This document shows positions 5,236 through 5,610 of a DNA stretch of 5,610 bases, in pieces. The notes under the pieces were generated by a model. The model was not told the DNA's origin. It ran no database searches and saw nothing but the letters and a program-made list of their open reading frames with translations. Within the stretch, counting starts at the first letter, position 1. Every line of letters starts with the position of its first letter. Source of the stretch: Flavobacteriaceae bacterium. GTDB lineage: Bacteria > Bacteroidota > Bacteroidia > Flavobacteriales > Flavobacteriaceae. The position numbers and the translations under genes were made by a program. The stretch covers positions 5,410 through 11,019 of the forward strand of contig NVSL01000050.1 of assembly GCA_002401215.1 (NCBI GenBank), read 5' to 3'.

Positions 5236-5610
5236 TTAAAGTTTTTCAATTAATATTTTAGTTTCTACATCGTCAAAAACCACATCGGTTCCATTCTCTA
5301 TACTTTCGACAAAATTCAACTCTGTAGTAAGCGTTTCAGTCATGATATATTGCTCATTTTCTGCAACAGCTTCAGCCAAAACTGCGTTGTTTTCAATGCT
5401 CAATTTAATTCTATCAGTCACTTCTAAACCAGAATCTTTTCGCAGGTTTTGCACTCTATTTATCAACTCTCGTGCATTTCCTTCTTTGCGTAATTCATCA
5501 GAAATAGTGACATCCAAAGCAACGGTTAATCCACCTTGATTTGCAACCAACCAACCTTCGATATCTTGTGATGAAATCTCAACTTCGTCAATAGACAATT
5601 TTACAAAATT
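5236..5610 (-). CDS. ileS: Isoleucyl-tRNA synthetase, C-terminal end (partial)
   Basis: The last 124 codons and the TAA stop are in the window; the gene continues beyond 5610. The frame stays open to the edge (NFVKLSIDEVEISSQDIEGW...), so the internal TTG at 5598 is not a start. The motif RKEGNARELINRVQNLRKDSGLEVTDRIKLSIE is characteristic of the C-terminal tRNA-anticodon-side extension of the long, eukaryote-like IleS type. The full enzyme charges tRNA-Ile with isoleucine in the cytoplasm. The catalytic HIGH and KMSKS motifs lie outside the window. The DksA-like gene starts 4 nt downstream and lspA follows, in line with the common ileS-lspA linkage. Confidence 0.9.
   Translation of the reverse strand, partial: NFVKLSIDEVEISSQDIEGWLVANQGGLTVALDVTISDELRKEGNARELINRVQNLRKDSGLEVTDRIKLSIENNAVLAEAVAENEQYIMTETLTTELNFVESIENGTDVVFDDVETKILIEKL

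Noticed and set aside
5232..5249. TTG at 5249 as start of the DksA-like gene
   Set aside because: It would overlap the ileS end by 14 nt and add six residues (MKNFKK) with no family support; the ATG at 5231 is 4 nt after the ileS stop.
5342..5539. Open frame of 65 codons on the + strand
   Set aside because: It is antisense to ileS with no independent support.

Overview
The window looks like chromosomal DNA of a flavobacterium (Bacteroidetes, Flavobacteriaceae-like). It is AT-rich. Three genes have a TAnnTTTG-type -7 box just upstream, and start codons have A-rich leaders instead of Shine-Dalgarno sequences. The gene set also fits: a FeoB-associated Cys-rich membrane peptide, a DtxR regulator coupled to a GufA-type ZIP transporter, and the order ileS - TraR/DksA-like gene - lspA. 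This lineage call is inference from the sequence and gene order, not from a database search.

Region 1 (1-1723) is a metal-homeostasis block. The 3' end of a FeoB-associated peptide gene (+ strand) converges on a two-gene unit on the - strand: a DtxR/MntR-type metal-dependent repressor (1055-1723) followed by a ZIP-family divalent-metal transporter (231-1055). The two overlap by one base (TAATG), so they are probably translationally coupled. A hairpin that can terminate in both directions lies between the converging units.

Region 2 (1724-1854) is a short divergent control region between the regulator gene and a ketopantoate-reductase-family gene. It holds a -7 box almost touching the regulator's ATG, a perfect 16-bp AT palindrome, three direct GTCTAA repeats, and a promoter for the rightward gene.

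Region 3 (1855-4108) carries two rightward metabolic genes: a PanE/ApbA-family reductase with a non-standard substrate pocket, and a group II PLP-dependent amino-acid decarboxylase. The second gene has its own -7 box. Its 3' end overlaps the convergent lspA gene by 11 bp, and its probable terminator hairpin is formed by lspA codons.

Region 4 (4098-5610) is a leftward unit: the 3' end of ileS, then a TraR/DksA-family gene 4 nt after its stop, then lspA (lipoprotein signal peptidase) after a 117-bp gap. The DksA-like protein has lost three of the four zinc-finger cysteines. The gap is largely filled by a nested inverted repeat that resembles an interspersed repeat element.

I see no strong candidate for a wholly new multi-gene system. 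The most interesting points are the divergent control region, the degenerate DksA-like protein, the terminator embedded in lspA, the intergenic repeat, and the altered reductase active site next to a decarboxylase.
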